A stretch of DNA of 64,000 nt from NCBI GenBank assembly GCA_023387735.1, contig JAEWHP010000002.1, positions 248,001-312,000 of the forward strand. Direction: 5' to 3'. The translations under genes and the position numbers were made by a program. Below the pieces are notes generated by a model. It saw only the letters and a program-made list of their open reading frames with translations. It made no database searches and was not told where the DNA came from. Origin of the DNA: Pseudomonadota bacterium (lineage in GTDB: Bacteria > Pseudomonadota > Alphaproteobacteria > Rhizobiales > Xanthobacteraceae). Position 1 is the first letter of the stretch, and each line of letters opens with the position of its first letter. Shown piece by piece: positions 51,025 through 58,890 of the stretch.

Positions 51025-51042
51025 GCTTGCGGATTCGCAAGC
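51025..51042. promoter_or_regulatory. Palindrome GCTTGCG-GATT-CGCAAGC
   Basis: Seven-base perfect arms with a 4-base centre, 111 bases upstream of the fused porin start. The inner TTGCG/CGCAA resembles the manganese-type sites near 62.5 kb but with closer spacing. It may be an accessory site or an RNA hairpin in the leader. Confidence 0.45.
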
Positions 51043-51087
51043 TCCGCACCCGATCGAGGTCGTCCGACATCTCTGCAAGACTTTTAT

Positions 51088-51102
51088 TGCAAATAATTCG
51101 CA
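51088..51102. promoter_or_regulatory. Mur/Fur-like site TGCAA-ATAAT-TCGCA before the fused porin
   Basis: A 15-base site of the same TGCRA-N5-TYGCA form as the three sites around the SitA/porin promoters. On the minus strand it falls between TTGTCT and TAAAAG, a possible -35/-10 pair with a 16-base spacer, so binding would block RNA polymerase. This would make the fused porin part of the same regulon. Confidence 0.5.
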
Positions 51103-51206
51103 AGACAAGAACGGAGCCAGCAAATGCAGTCTGATGGCACCGTTCCGTGACACGAATGCAACGCCGTGTAGGCTTTTGGGGTTGATGGGGCGCGCCGCCG
51201 CGACCG

Positions 51207-51246
51207 AAAAAAGAGTGACCCGCCCGGGGGGACAACCGGGCGGGTC
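51207..51246 (-). terminator. Rho-independent terminator of the 51374-51634 gene
   Basis: Perfect 11-base arms GACCCGCCCGG and CCGGGCGGGTC with an 8-base loop. On the minus strand the hairpin is followed within a few bases by TTTTTT. It lies about 130 bases after the stop of the small secreted protein and before the porin promoter. Confidence 0.8.
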
Positions 51247-51373
51247 GGGTTCAGCACGGGGTGGATGAGGCGCCCGTGCTGGACGCAACTCCACGAGAAG
51301 CGTTTTCAGGTCTTGAGATGGCTTGCTTGAAGAAATCGCTTCTCAAACAGAGACCAGGTCAGCCGAACGAAAA

Positions 51374-51634
51374 TCAGTAGGAGCAGGTACGGACGCGGCC
51401 GATGTAGTTGCCGAAGGCGTCGAACTGGCGAACCCAGCCGCAGCGGCGATAGCCGTCGTAGTAGTAGCCCGGGCCTGAGGCTGCGATCGCGGTGCCGATG
51501 ACGGCGGCGCCAACGAGGCCGGCGCCGTAGCCCCAGTGCAGCGGCTTGGCTTGCGCCTGGCTGCTGGAAGCGATGGTGCCGGTAACGGCGAGGGTAGCGA
51601 GAGCGAGAGCGGCAAACTTGGTCTTGATCGACAT
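51374..51634 (-). CDS. Small glycine/tyrosine-rich secreted protein
   Basis: The ATG at 51634 has GGAG six bases upstream; 36 upstream open codons are excluded. The 86-residue product has a signal peptide MSIKTKFAALALATLAVTGT ending near SQAQA. Its mature part is KPLHWGYGAGLVGAAVIGTA (a hydrophobic glycine-zipper-like stretch), then SGPGYYYDGYRRCGWVRQFD and YIGRVRTCSY. Two cysteines may pair. Similar small proteins are widespread in Bradyrhizobium with unknown function. Confidence 0.78.
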   Translation of the reverse strand: MSIKTKFAALALATLAVTGTIASSSQAQAKPLHWGYGAGLVGAAVIGTAIAASGPGYYYDGYRRCGWVRQFDAFGNYIGRVRTCSY

Positions 51635-51781
51635 GGTAAACTCCATCCTTGTTCTAAGCGGCCATTGTGGTCCGCATGCCCAGTTGGACGGAGCGCCTTC
51701 GAAAGCGGTTCGAAAAGGCCGCCGGAAATATGGTTTCGTCAATTATTTCTTATATAATTCAGATGGTTAGGCGCTGAAATT

Positions 51782-52597
51782 TCAGCGGGGCACGCCGCGA
51801 AGAAACAATTCCGGATCGAATTTGTCGACATCGTCGAGCAATTCGCAGAACGCGCGCGCGCCGTGATCGATCAACTTTTCGCCCTTCTCGGCGGAAGCCT
51901 TGGTGGCGTCGCCGACGGCGCCGCTTTCGTGCAGGTCCTGCGTCTGCCACGCAAATGGCACGGGGCGATGCGTGGAGAGCCAGCGAAATTTCTTCTCCAT
52001 CGCGATGCTCGAGGGATGAAAATCGGCAATCGCCTCTTTTCGCACCGTGTGCGGATATCGCGCCAGCATGATCGAGGTCTCGACGGCGCCGCCGTGGATG
52101 CCGTGGCGCAATTCCTCCTCGGAGAACAGTCCATCCGGCGCGCCGAAGCGCGACCAGTTGGTGGTGACCGCGAGAAGCCGGTGATGCGCCCGCAATTCCT
52201 GAGCCACCAGCGACATCGCGGCGCTGTTGCCGCCATGGCTCGTCACCATCACGAGCTTGCGGATGCCTGATTGTGCCACGCTTTCGCCGATCGCCGTCCA
52301 TTCCCGGAGCGCGACGTCGACCGGCAGCGTCTGCGTGCCCGGAAAATCGATATGTTCGGTGGAAACGCCGACCGGCTGCAGCGGCAGGAAGGTGACGGGA
52401 GCGTTGGCCGGCAACAATTCGCGCACCCGCGCCAGATAGGCCTCGCCAATCAGGACATCGGTTTCGAGCGGCAGATGCGGACCATGCTGCTCGGTCGCCG
52501 CCAGCGGCAGCACCGCGATCCAGCGCGCGGCCTCGCTGCGGGCAATGTCAGGCCAGTGGATGGCGGTCCAGTCGCGGGGCGGAACAGGCGAAGTCAT
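51782..52597 (-). CDS. Creatininase family amidohydrolase
   Basis: A 271-residue protein. PLAATEQHGPHLPLETDVLI carries Glu36, His38 and Asp47, the family metal ligands. VMVTSHGGNSAAMSL has His121, and GIHGGAVETSIMLARYPH contains the further conserved glutamate. Members hydrolyse cyclic or formylated amides (creatininase, MftE-like, formamide hydrolases). Divergent from a NitT/TauT-type uptake operon, which suggests it may act on an imported nitrogen compound. Creatinine itself is only one possibility. Confidence 0.88.
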   Translation of the reverse strand: MTSPVPPRDWTAIHWPDIARSEAARWIAVLPLAATEQHGPHLPLETDVLIGEAYLARVRELLPANAPVTFLPLQPVGVSTEHIDFPGTQTLPVDVALREWTAIGESVAQSGIRKLVMVTSHGGNSAAMSLVAQELRAHHRLLAVTTNWSRFGAPDGLFSEEELRHGIHGGAVETSIMLARYPHTVRKEAIADFHPSSIAMEKKFRWLSTHRPVPFAWQTQDLHESGAVGDATKASAEKGEKLIDHGARAFCELLDDVDKFDPELFLRGVPR

Positions 52598-52725
52598 CGA
52601 GCGAAGCGTTTCTTTGAATGCAATAGCAGGCTAGTTTGTTGGCCATTCCGGGAACCACCCCCGGAGGGCGTGATCCACGTCCATAGCCTCCTATCATGGG
52701 CCAGAACGAGCGACGGAGTCCAACC
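52598..52725. other. Divergent promoter region, creatininase and ABC operon
   Basis: 128 bases between the two starts. No TPP riboswitch or other RNA motif was recognised although the binding protein belongs to the NMT1/THI5 fold. Confidence 0.4.
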
Positions 52726-53745
52726 ATGAACCCGGCCTTTTTGCCGCGAGCGTTAACCGCAGGCCTCCTTGCGCTGGTTGCGTGGCTTTCGCCCGTGCGC
52801 GCCCAGACCCTCGACAAGGTGTCGTTCGGGACCAACTGGGTCGCGGAGGCGGAGCACGGCGGCTTCTTCCAGGCGGTGGCCGACGGCACCTACAAGCAAT
52901 ACGGCCTCGACGTCACCATCGTGCCCGGTGGTCCCAACACCAACAACCGCATTCTCCTGATCGCGGGCAAGCTCGACTTCTTCATGACGGCAAATTCGCT
53001 GCAATCGTTCGACGCCGTCACCAACAACGTGCCGGTGGTCGCGGTCGCAGCCATCTTCCAGAAGGATCCGCAGGTCTTCCTGACCCATCCCGAGACCAGG
53101 ATCACCAGGCTCGAGGATCTCAAGCCGCTGACGCTTTTGGTGTCCAAGGAAGGTGTCGCGAGCTATTTCCAGTGGCTGAAATCCGAGTATGGCTTCAACG
53201 AAAGCAAGGTGAAGCCCTACACTTTCAATCCGCAGCCCTTCATCGTGAACAAGCAGAGCGCGATGCAGGGCTACGTGACGTCGGAACCTTACGCCGTGGA
53301 AAAGGCCGCGAGCTTCAAGCCCGGCGTGATCCTGCTCGCCGATCATGGCTTCAACGCCTATTCGACCCTGATCGAGACGCGCCGCGAGATCGTCGACAAG
53401 AAGCCCGACCTCGTGCAGCGCTTCGTCGATGCCTCGGCGATCGGCTGGTACAATTACCTCTACGGCGACAACGCCGCCGGCAATGCGCTGATCAAGAAGA
53501 TGAACCCGGAAATGACCGACGAACTACTCAGCTATTCCGTGGCCAAGATGAAGGAATACGGCATCGTCGATTCCGGCGATGCCTTGAAGGACGGCATCGG
53601 CGCCATGAACGACGCGCGGATGGCCAGCTTCTTCGACAAGATGGTGCGGGCCGGCGTGGTTCGCCGCGACATCGATTACCGCCAGGCCTACACGCTTCGC
53701 TTCACCAACAAGGGCGTCGGCCTCGACCTGCGGCCGAAGAACTGA
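52726..53745 (+). CDS. ABC transporter substrate-binding protein, NitT/TauT (NMT1/THI5-like) family
   Basis: The ATG at 52726 has GGAG eight bases upstream and begins MNPAFLPRALTAGLLALVAW, a signal peptide ending near VRA; ten upstream codons are excluded. The 339-residue protein shows VSFGTNWVAEAEHGGFFQAV, YGLDVTIVPGGPNTNNRILL, and DFFMTANSLQSFDAV, typical of NMT1-like receptors. Ligands of the family include pyrimidines, sulfonates, nitrate and cyclic amides. The ATPase gene follows six bases later and the permease is coupled, so the whole importer is encoded here. Confidence 0.93.
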   Translation: MNPAFLPRALTAGLLALVAWLSPVRAQTLDKVSFGTNWVAEAEHGGFFQAVADGTYKQYGLDVTIVPGGPNTNNRILLIAGKLDFFMTANSLQSFDAVTNNVPVVAVAAIFQKDPQVFLTHPETRITRLEDLKPLTLLVSKEGVASYFQWLKSEYGFNESKVKPYTFNPQPFIVNKQSAMQGYVTSEPYAVEKAASFKPGVILLADHGFNAYSTLIETRREIVDKKPDLVQRFVDASAIGWYNYLYGDNAAGNALIKKMNPEMTDELLSYSVAKMKEYGIVDSGDALKDGIGAMNDARMASFFDKMVRAGVVRRDIDYRQAYTLRFTNKGVGLDLRPKN

Positions 53746-53751
53746 CCTGAC

Positions 53752-54564
53752 ATGGCCGAGCCCGCATCGTCCGAGATGGATACGCGCTCCGGCGCCCGCG
53801 CGGTCCGCCTGCGCGGCGCCACCAAGGTCTATGACAACGCGGTCACCGCGCTCGGGCCGCTCGATCTCGATGTGGCGCGAGGCGAGTTCGTTGCGCTGCT
53901 CGGGCCATCGGGGTGCGGCAAATCGACCGCGCTGCGGCTGATGGCGGGGCTCACCGCGCCGAGTTCGGGCACGGTGGACGTTACCCATCAGGCGGACGAA
54001 GTGGGTGGACGTCACCCGATCGGCTTTGTGTTCCAGGAGCCGACGCTGATGCCGTGGGCAAGCGTGCGCGACAATGTTCGGCTGCCGCTCAGGCTGGCCC
54101 ATGTGCCGGCATCCGAAACGGACGACCGCGTCAGCAACGCCCTTGCACAGGTTGGGCTCGCCGAATTCGCCGACGCTTACCCGCGCGAATTGTCCGGCGG
54201 CATGAAGATGCGGGTGTCGCTCGCGCGGGCCCTCGTTACCGATCCGGATATCCTGCTGATGGACGAGCCGTTCGCCGCACTCGACGAGATCACGCGGTTT
54301 CGCCTCAACAACGATCTGCTGGCGCTGTGGCGCACGCTGGGCAAGACGATCATCTTCGTCACGCATTCGGTGTTCGAGTCGGTCTATTTGTCGCAGCGGG
54401 TCATCGTGATGACGGCGCGGCCCGGGCGCATCAGCCGCGAGTTCCGCATCGAGACGCGAGAGCCGCGCGGCGAGGATTTCCGTACCTCGGCCGAATATGC
54501 CGCGTACTGCCGCGAGGTCACGGGCGCGCTGGCGCCGTCCTATTCCGGACAGCCCGCGGCATGA
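53752..54564 (+). CDS. ABC transporter ATP-binding protein, NitT/TauT family
   Basis: A 270-residue ATPase. Walker A GPSGCGKST is at 51-59, the signature is LSGGMKMRVSLARAL, Walker B is ILLMDEPFAALDE and the switch is FVTHSVFESVY. The Q-loop reads FVFQEPTLMPWASV, as in SsuB/TauB. It powers the importer with the flanking binding protein and permease. Its stop overlaps the permease start by four bases (ATGA). Confidence 0.95.
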   Translation: MAEPASSEMDTRSGARAVRLRGATKVYDNAVTALGPLDLDVARGEFVALLGPSGCGKSTALRLMAGLTAPSSGTVDVTHQADEVGGRHPIGFVFQEPTLMPWASVRDNVRLPLRLAHVPASETDDRVSNALAQVGLAEFADAYPRELSGGMKMRVSLARALVTDPDILLMDEPFAALDEITRFRLNNDLLALWRTLGKTIIFVTHSVFESVYLSQRVIVMTARPGRISREFRIETREPRGEDFRTSAEYAAYCREVTGALAPSYSGQPAA

Positions 54565-55349
54565 AGTCCCTGCCAGACATCGGCCGCATGCTGCTTCCCG
54601 TCGCCGTGCTCGCGGCGGGCCTCGTGCTCTGGGAACTGGTGGTTCGCGTCAACGACATTCAGCCCTATGTGCTGCCGAGCCCGCTTGTCGTGTTCCGGAC
54701 GCTCGTCAGCGACTGGCCGGTGCTGTCGGAATCCCTCGGCGTTACGCTGCTGACCACGCTGCAAGGCTTCGTCGCCGCAGCCGTTGGCGGGATCGCGCTG
54801 GCGCTGTTGTTCAATCAGTCGAAATGGCTGGAGTACTCGCTGTTTCCCTATGCGGTGATCCTGCAGGTCACGCCGGTCATCGCCATTGCGCCGCTGCTGC
54901 TGATCTACCTGTCGCAACAGACGGCGGTCATCGTCTGCGCCTGGATCGTCGCCTTCTTTCCCGTGCTGTCCAACACCACGCTTGGGCTGAACTCGGTCGA
55001 CCGCAATCTGGCCGGGCTGTTTCAGCTTTACGGGGCGTCGCCGCTGCAGACGCTGCGGTACCTGAAGCTGCCGGCGGCGCTGCCGTTCATCCTTGGCGGT
55101 TTGCGGATTGCCGGCGGGCTATCGTTGATCGGCGCCGTGGTCGCGGAAATCGCGGCGGGCGCCGCGGGCGCGGGCTCCGGCCTTGCGTTCCGGATCGCCG
55201 AATCCGGCTATCGTCTCAACATTCCCCGCATGTTCGCGGCGCTCTTGCTGCTGTCCGCCGCCGGGATTGTCATCTATGGGCTGCTGGCGCTAGTTTCGCA
55301 TCTGGTATTACGGCGCTGGCATGAGAGCGCGCTTGGAAAGGAAAACTGA
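54561..55349 (+). CDS. ABC transporter permease, NitT/TauT family
   Basis: Starting at the ATGA overlap gives 262 residues; the longer frame upstream is a shadow of the ATPase gene. Six hydrophobic segments are visible, beginning LLPVAVLAAGLVLWELVVRV. The coupling-helix EAA-like motif is LYGASPLQTLRYLKLPAALPFILGGLRIAGG. It forms the membrane channel of the importer. The stop overlaps the next start (TGATG), so translation is coupled to the dehydrogenase. Confidence 0.94.
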   Translation: MKSLPDIGRMLLPVAVLAAGLVLWELVVRVNDIQPYVLPSPLVVFRTLVSDWPVLSESLGVTLLTTLQGFVAAAVGGIALALLFNQSKWLEYSLFPYAVILQVTPVIAIAPLLLIYLSQQTAVIVCAWIVAFFPVLSNTTLGLNSVDRNLAGLFQLYGASPLQTLRYLKLPAALPFILGGLRIAGGLSLIGAVVAEIAAGAAGAGSGLAFRIAESGYRLNIPRMFAALLLLSAAGIVIYGLLALVSHLVLRRWHESALGKEN

Positions 55350-56338
55350 TGGCTGCCGCGAATAATTCGGCCGAAAAGATCGATCTCTTGGTCTACGGAC
55401 CGATCAGGCCGATCCTGCAAAACGGCTTCCCGGACCAGTTCGTCCTGCATATGGCGGAAACCCGTGCCGACCTCGAACGCCTGACGCCCGACGTCGTGGC
55501 GAAAACCCGCGGCATCGCGGTCACCTATCACACGGTGCCGGCCGACGGCAAAGCGCTGTCGCATTTCCCGAAGCTCGAGATCGTCGCCAGTTTCGGCGTC
55601 GGCTACGACCACGTCGATTCCGCTTATGCGCGCGAGCACAACATTGTCGTCACCAACACGCCCGACGTGCTGACCGAAGAGGTCGCCGACGTCGCAATGG
55701 GGCTTTTGATCGCGACCTTGCGCGAGTTCGTCAAGGCCGATCGCTATTTGCGCTCCGGCCTGTGGCAGACGCAGAACTATCCGCTGAGTGCCGGTTCGCT
55801 GCGCGACCGCAAGATCGGCATCGTCGGCATGGGCCGGATCGGGCAGGCGATCGGACGCCGGCTCGAGGCCTCGCGCGTTCCGGTATGCTACCACTCGCGC
55901 AAGCCGTCCTCGGCCGTCTCCTACCAGCACTATCCCGATCTGATGGAGATGGCGAAGGCCGTCGATACGCTGATCGTGATCGTGCCGGGCGGGGCTGCGA
56001 CCGCGAAGATGATCAATGCCGACGTGCTGAAGGCGCTCGGGCCGCGCGGCGTGCTGATCAACGTCGCGCGCGGCTCCGTCGTCGACGAGCAGGCTTTGGT
56101 CGCGGCGCTGAAGTCCGGTACCATTCTGGCGGCGGGGCTCGACGTGTTCGCCAACGAGCCGAACGTGCCGGATGAACTGAAATCGATGCAAAATGTCGTG
56201 CTGTTGCCACATATCGGCTCGGCTTCGGTGGTAACGCGTAACGCCATGGACCAGCTCGTCGTCGACAATCTGAAGAACTGGTTTGCCGGCAAGCCGCCGC
56301 TGACGCCTGTCGCGGAAACCCCGGTGAAGGGACGCTGA
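55349..56338 (+). CDS. D-isomer 2-hydroxyacid dehydrogenase (glyoxylate/hydroxypyruvate reductase-like)
   Basis: A 329-residue enzyme. The NAD(P) loop GMGRIG is at 160-165, and the catalytic trio is Arg241 (INVARGSVVDEQAL), Glu270 (LDVFANEPNVP) and His288 (LLPHIGSAS). Substrates in the family include glyoxylate, hydroxypyruvate and lactate. Coupled by overlapping stop/start codons to the transporter before it and the Inh protein after it. A role in metabolising the imported compound is inference. Confidence 0.93.
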   Translation: MAAANNSAEKIDLLVYGPIRPILQNGFPDQFVLHMAETRADLERLTPDVVAKTRGIAVTYHTVPADGKALSHFPKLEIVASFGVGYDHVDSAYAREHNIVVTNTPDVLTEEVADVAMGLLIATLREFVKADRYLRSGLWQTQNYPLSAGSLRDRKIGIVGMGRIGQAIGRRLEASRVPVCYHSRKPSSAVSYQHYPDLMEMAKAVDTLIVIVPGGAATAKMINADVLKALGPRGVLINVARGSVVDEQALVAALKSGTILAAGLDVFANEPNVPDELKSMQNVVLLPHIGSASVVTRNAMDQLVVDNLKNWFAGKPPLTPVAETPVKGR

Positions 56339-57030
56339 TGTCGCCGCGGCGCCTGTGCCTGGCGCTGTCCGCGCTGCTCGCGCTGGCGCCACCGGCCGTG
56401 GCGCAGGATACCTCTGCGCTGAAGAAGGAGATGATCGGGCAGTGGGAACTCGCCACGACCGATCGCAGCAAGACCTGCGTCGTGACCATGAAAGAGGATT
56501 CGACGGCGCAGGGACTGAAGCTTGAACTCGAGCCCGGCTGCATGAAGGCGTTGCCGTTCAGCAAGGATATCACCGCCTGGAGTATCAAGGGGCTGGATAT
56601 CGTGCGGATGCAGGACGCTGCAGGCCAGCCGGTGATCGACTTCACCGAAGTCGAGAGCGGCATTTTCGAAGGCCTGCGAACCGGGGAGGGTGTCTACATC
56701 CTGCAGAACCTCGCCGCCGCCCGCTCGCTTGCCAAGTCGATGGATCAGATGATCGGCGACTGGCAGATGGTCCGCGGCAAGGGCCAGACCATCTGCGGCC
56801 TGACGCTGACAAATACCGAAGCATCAGGCGATAATTTCCAGGTGTTCCTGAAGCCGAAATGCGATCCCGCGGTCGTAGCCTTCGCGCCGAACCAGTGGCG
56901 GCTGGAACGCGGGCAGATCATCCTGATGTCGGCCGCGGGCCAGACCTGGCAGTTCGAGGCCGACGACAATGCGCAATGGCGGCGGGTGCCCGATACCGCC
57001 GATCCGCTGATCCTGATCCGGTCGCAATAG
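56338..57030 (+). CDS. Secreted protein with two AprI/Inh (metalloprotease inhibitor) domains
   Basis: A 230-residue protein starting in a TGATG overlap. The signal peptide is MSPRRLCLALSALLALAPPA, ending near VAQ. Two related domains follow: MIGQWELATTDRSKTCVVTM to about residue 130, and MIGDWQMVRGKGQTICGLTL to the end. Each has the W-E/Q..C..L pattern and a second cysteine (LEPGCMKAL; LKPKCDPAVV) for one disulfide. Classical AprI/Inh inhibitors have one such domain and protect the periplasm from serralysins. No protease gene is present. Placement at the end of a transporter operon is unusual. Confidence 0.85.
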   Translation: MSPRRLCLALSALLALAPPAVAQDTSALKKEMIGQWELATTDRSKTCVVTMKEDSTAQGLKLELEPGCMKALPFSKDITAWSIKGLDIVRMQDAAGQPVIDFTEVESGIFEGLRTGEGVYILQNLAAARSLAKSMDQMIGDWQMVRGKGQTICGLTLTNTEASGDNFQVFLKPKCDPAVVAFAPNQWRLERGQIILMSAAGQTWQFEADDNAQWRRVPDTADPLILIRSQ

Positions 57031-57170
57031 CTCCCAGACAGCTTGGCAAGGCCGCACGGCTCAAAAAAATCCAGGGTGCCTGTCGATCCTCCACTGGGCC
57101 GTTCGTCGTCTTCCATAGCGAGACAGTCTTGAGGGCCAATACCGGCAACTCGCCTCAGCAGGAGTTTCCT

Positions 57171-57569
57171 ATGCGCATCATGTATATCGTTACCTCTCCG
57201 AAGCCCGACACCGGCCCGAGCCCGGAACTCATGGAGGCGATGGGCAAGCTCGCCGACCGTGAAATCAAGGCCGGGCGCATGCTCGATACCGGCGGGCTGC
57301 TGCCGATTACCATGGCCGGCGGGCAAGTAAAAATAACGAACGGCAAGCTTGGCGTGGTCGACGGGCCGTTCGTCGAAACCAAGGAATTGATCGGGGGTTA
57401 CGCGATCTTCGAACTCCGCGACATGGAGGAGGCCATGGCTTCCGCGAAGGAGTTCATGCAACTGCACCTCGAGCACATGCCCGGCTGGGAGGGTACCTGC
57501 GAGGTGCGCGTGCTTGCCACGCCGGGCATGGACGGCGCCTGCGAGGTCGGCGTGCGCGCGCACGCCTGA
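57171..57569 (+). CDS. YCII-related (DGPF-domain) protein
   Basis: The ATG at 57171 has AGGAG seven bases upstream; 104 open codons before it are excluded. The 132-residue protein has the YCII/DGPF pattern: RIMYIVTSPKPDTGPSPELM, LLPITMAGGQVKITNGKLGV, VVDGPFVETKELIGGYAIFE with the DGPF motif, and a final helix. The gene is 31 bases before an ECF42-type sigma factor, a conserved pairing for this group. Biochemical role is unknown. Confidence 0.92.
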   Translation: MRIMYIVTSPKPDTGPSPELMEAMGKLADREIKAGRMLDTGGLLPITMAGGQVKITNGKLGVVDGPFVETKELIGGYAIFELRDMEEAMASAKEFMQLHLEHMPGWEGTCEVRVLATPGMDGACEVGVRAHA

Positions 57570-57600
57570 TGCGGGCATTCCATAAATCCAGTCGGCGGCG

Positions 57601-58890
57601 ATGACGGCCGCCGACATCAACAGCACCATCCTCGCCGTCTGGCGTATCGAACAGCCGCGCCTGATCACCGGCCTGTCGCGCATGCTGCGCGACGTGCCGC
57701 TGGCCGAGGACCTGACGCAGGAAGCGCTGGTCGCGGCGCTCGAACATTGGCCCGCCATCGGCATTCCCCAGAAGCCCGGGGCGTGGCTGATGGCGACGGC
57801 CAAGCGCCGGGCGCTCGATCAATTGCGCCGCCGCCGCATGCTCGATCGCAAGCACGAGATGCTGATACGCGACATGGAGCAGGAACAGCAGGCGATGCCC
57901 GATCCGGATGCTGCGCTGGACGATGATATCGGCGACGAACTGCTGCGACTGATCTTTACAGCGTGCCATCCGCGGTTATCGCGCGAGGCGCGCGCCGCGC
58001 TGGCGCTTCGGATGATCTGCGGCCTGACCACTGAAGAGATCGCGCGTGCCTTCCTGCAGCCGGAGGCGACCATTGCCCAGCGCATCGTGCGGGCAAAGCG
58101 GACGCTTTCGGAATCCGGGCTCGCCTACGAAACCCCGCACGGCGAGGCGCTTTCGGAGCGGCTGGCCTCGGTGCTGGAAGTCGTCTACCTCATCTTCAAC
58201 GAGGGCTATACGGCTGCCCGCGGCGACGCGTGGCTGCGGCCGCAGCTGTGCCACGACGCGCTGCGCATGGGCCGCGTGCTGACAGCCATTGCGCCGCAGG
58301 AAGCCGAGGCCCACGGCCTGCTGGCGCTGATGGAGCTGAACGCCTCGCGCATCGCGGCGCGCACCGACGCCGCCGGAGATCCCATCCTGCTGATGGACCA
58401 GGACCGCGCACGCTGGGACCAGTTGCAGATCCGCCGTGGCCTGCTGGCACTGGCGCGCGCGCATGAACTCGGCGGGGGGCCGGGATTCTACGCGCTGCAG
58501 GCGGCGATTGTCGCCTGCCACGCCAAAGCTGCCACGCCCGATGAGACCGACTGGCCGCGGATCGCGGGACTCTATGCCGAACTGGCGGCGCTGGTGCGCT
58601 CGCCGATCATCGAGCTCAACCGCGCCGTTGCAGTCGGCATGGCCGAAGGTCCCTCGGCCGCGCTTGCGATCGTGGACCGACTGGTGCACGAGCCCGCGCT
58701 GAAGAACTATCATTTGCTCGAAAGCGTCCGCGGCGATCTGCTAGGCAAGCTTGGACGTTCTGAGGAAGCCCGCGCGGCGTTCGAGGCCGCAGCCCGGCTG
58801 GCCGGCAACAAGCGCGAACAGGAATTGTTGAAGCGCCGCGCTGCCGAGGCAGGCGCGACAGCTCGAGTGCAGCTTCACGCCCGGGACTGA
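57601..58890 (+). CDS. ECF42-group RNA polymerase sigma factor
   Basis: A 429-residue sigma factor, longer than most ECFs. Region 2 includes AEDLTQEALVAALEHWPAIG and GAWLMATAKRRALDQLRRRR; region 4 is ALRMICGLTTEEIARAFLQP with EATIAQRIVRAKRTL. The long C-terminal extension (about 185-429) has the DUF6596/TPR-like arrangement (FNEGYTAARGDAW, LLALMELNASRIAARTDAAG, IELNRAVAVGMAEGPSAALA). ECF42 proteins lack an anti-sigma factor; the extension is thought to control activity. The upstream DGPF gene is its usual partner and probable target. Its end overlaps the convergent permease by 16 bases. Confidence 0.93.
   Translation: MTAADINSTILAVWRIEQPRLITGLSRMLRDVPLAEDLTQEALVAALEHWPAIGIPQKPGAWLMATAKRRALDQLRRRRMLDRKHEMLIRDMEQEQQAMPDPDAALDDDIGDELLRLIFTACHPRLSREARAALALRMICGLTTEEIARAFLQPEATIAQRIVRAKRTLSESGLAYETPHGEALSERLASVLEVVYLIFNEGYTAARGDAWLRPQLCHDALRMGRVLTAIAPQEAEAHGLLALMELNASRIAARTDAAGDPILLMDQDRARWDQLQIRRGLLALARAHELGGGPGFYALQAAIVACHAKAATPDETDWPRIAGLYAELAALVRSPIIELNRAVAVGMAEGPSAALAIVDRLVHEPALKNYHLLESVRGDLLGKLGRSEEARAAFEAAARLAGNKREQELLKRRAAEAGATARVQLHARD

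Larger units (their letters stand above)
50915..51373. other. Intergenic region of 459 bases upstream of the fused porin
   Basis: Both flanking genes are on the minus strand. The right part holds a terminator (51207-51246) of the gene ending at 51374. The left part holds operator-like sites (51025-51042 and 51088-51102) and the porin promoter. No additional gene was accepted. Confidence 0.6.

Noticed and set aside
52598..52725. TPP riboswitch upstream of the NMT1/THI5-like receptor
   Set aside because: The conserved CUGAGA and ACC-UGA-like elements are absent, and the gap is too short with no matching stems.
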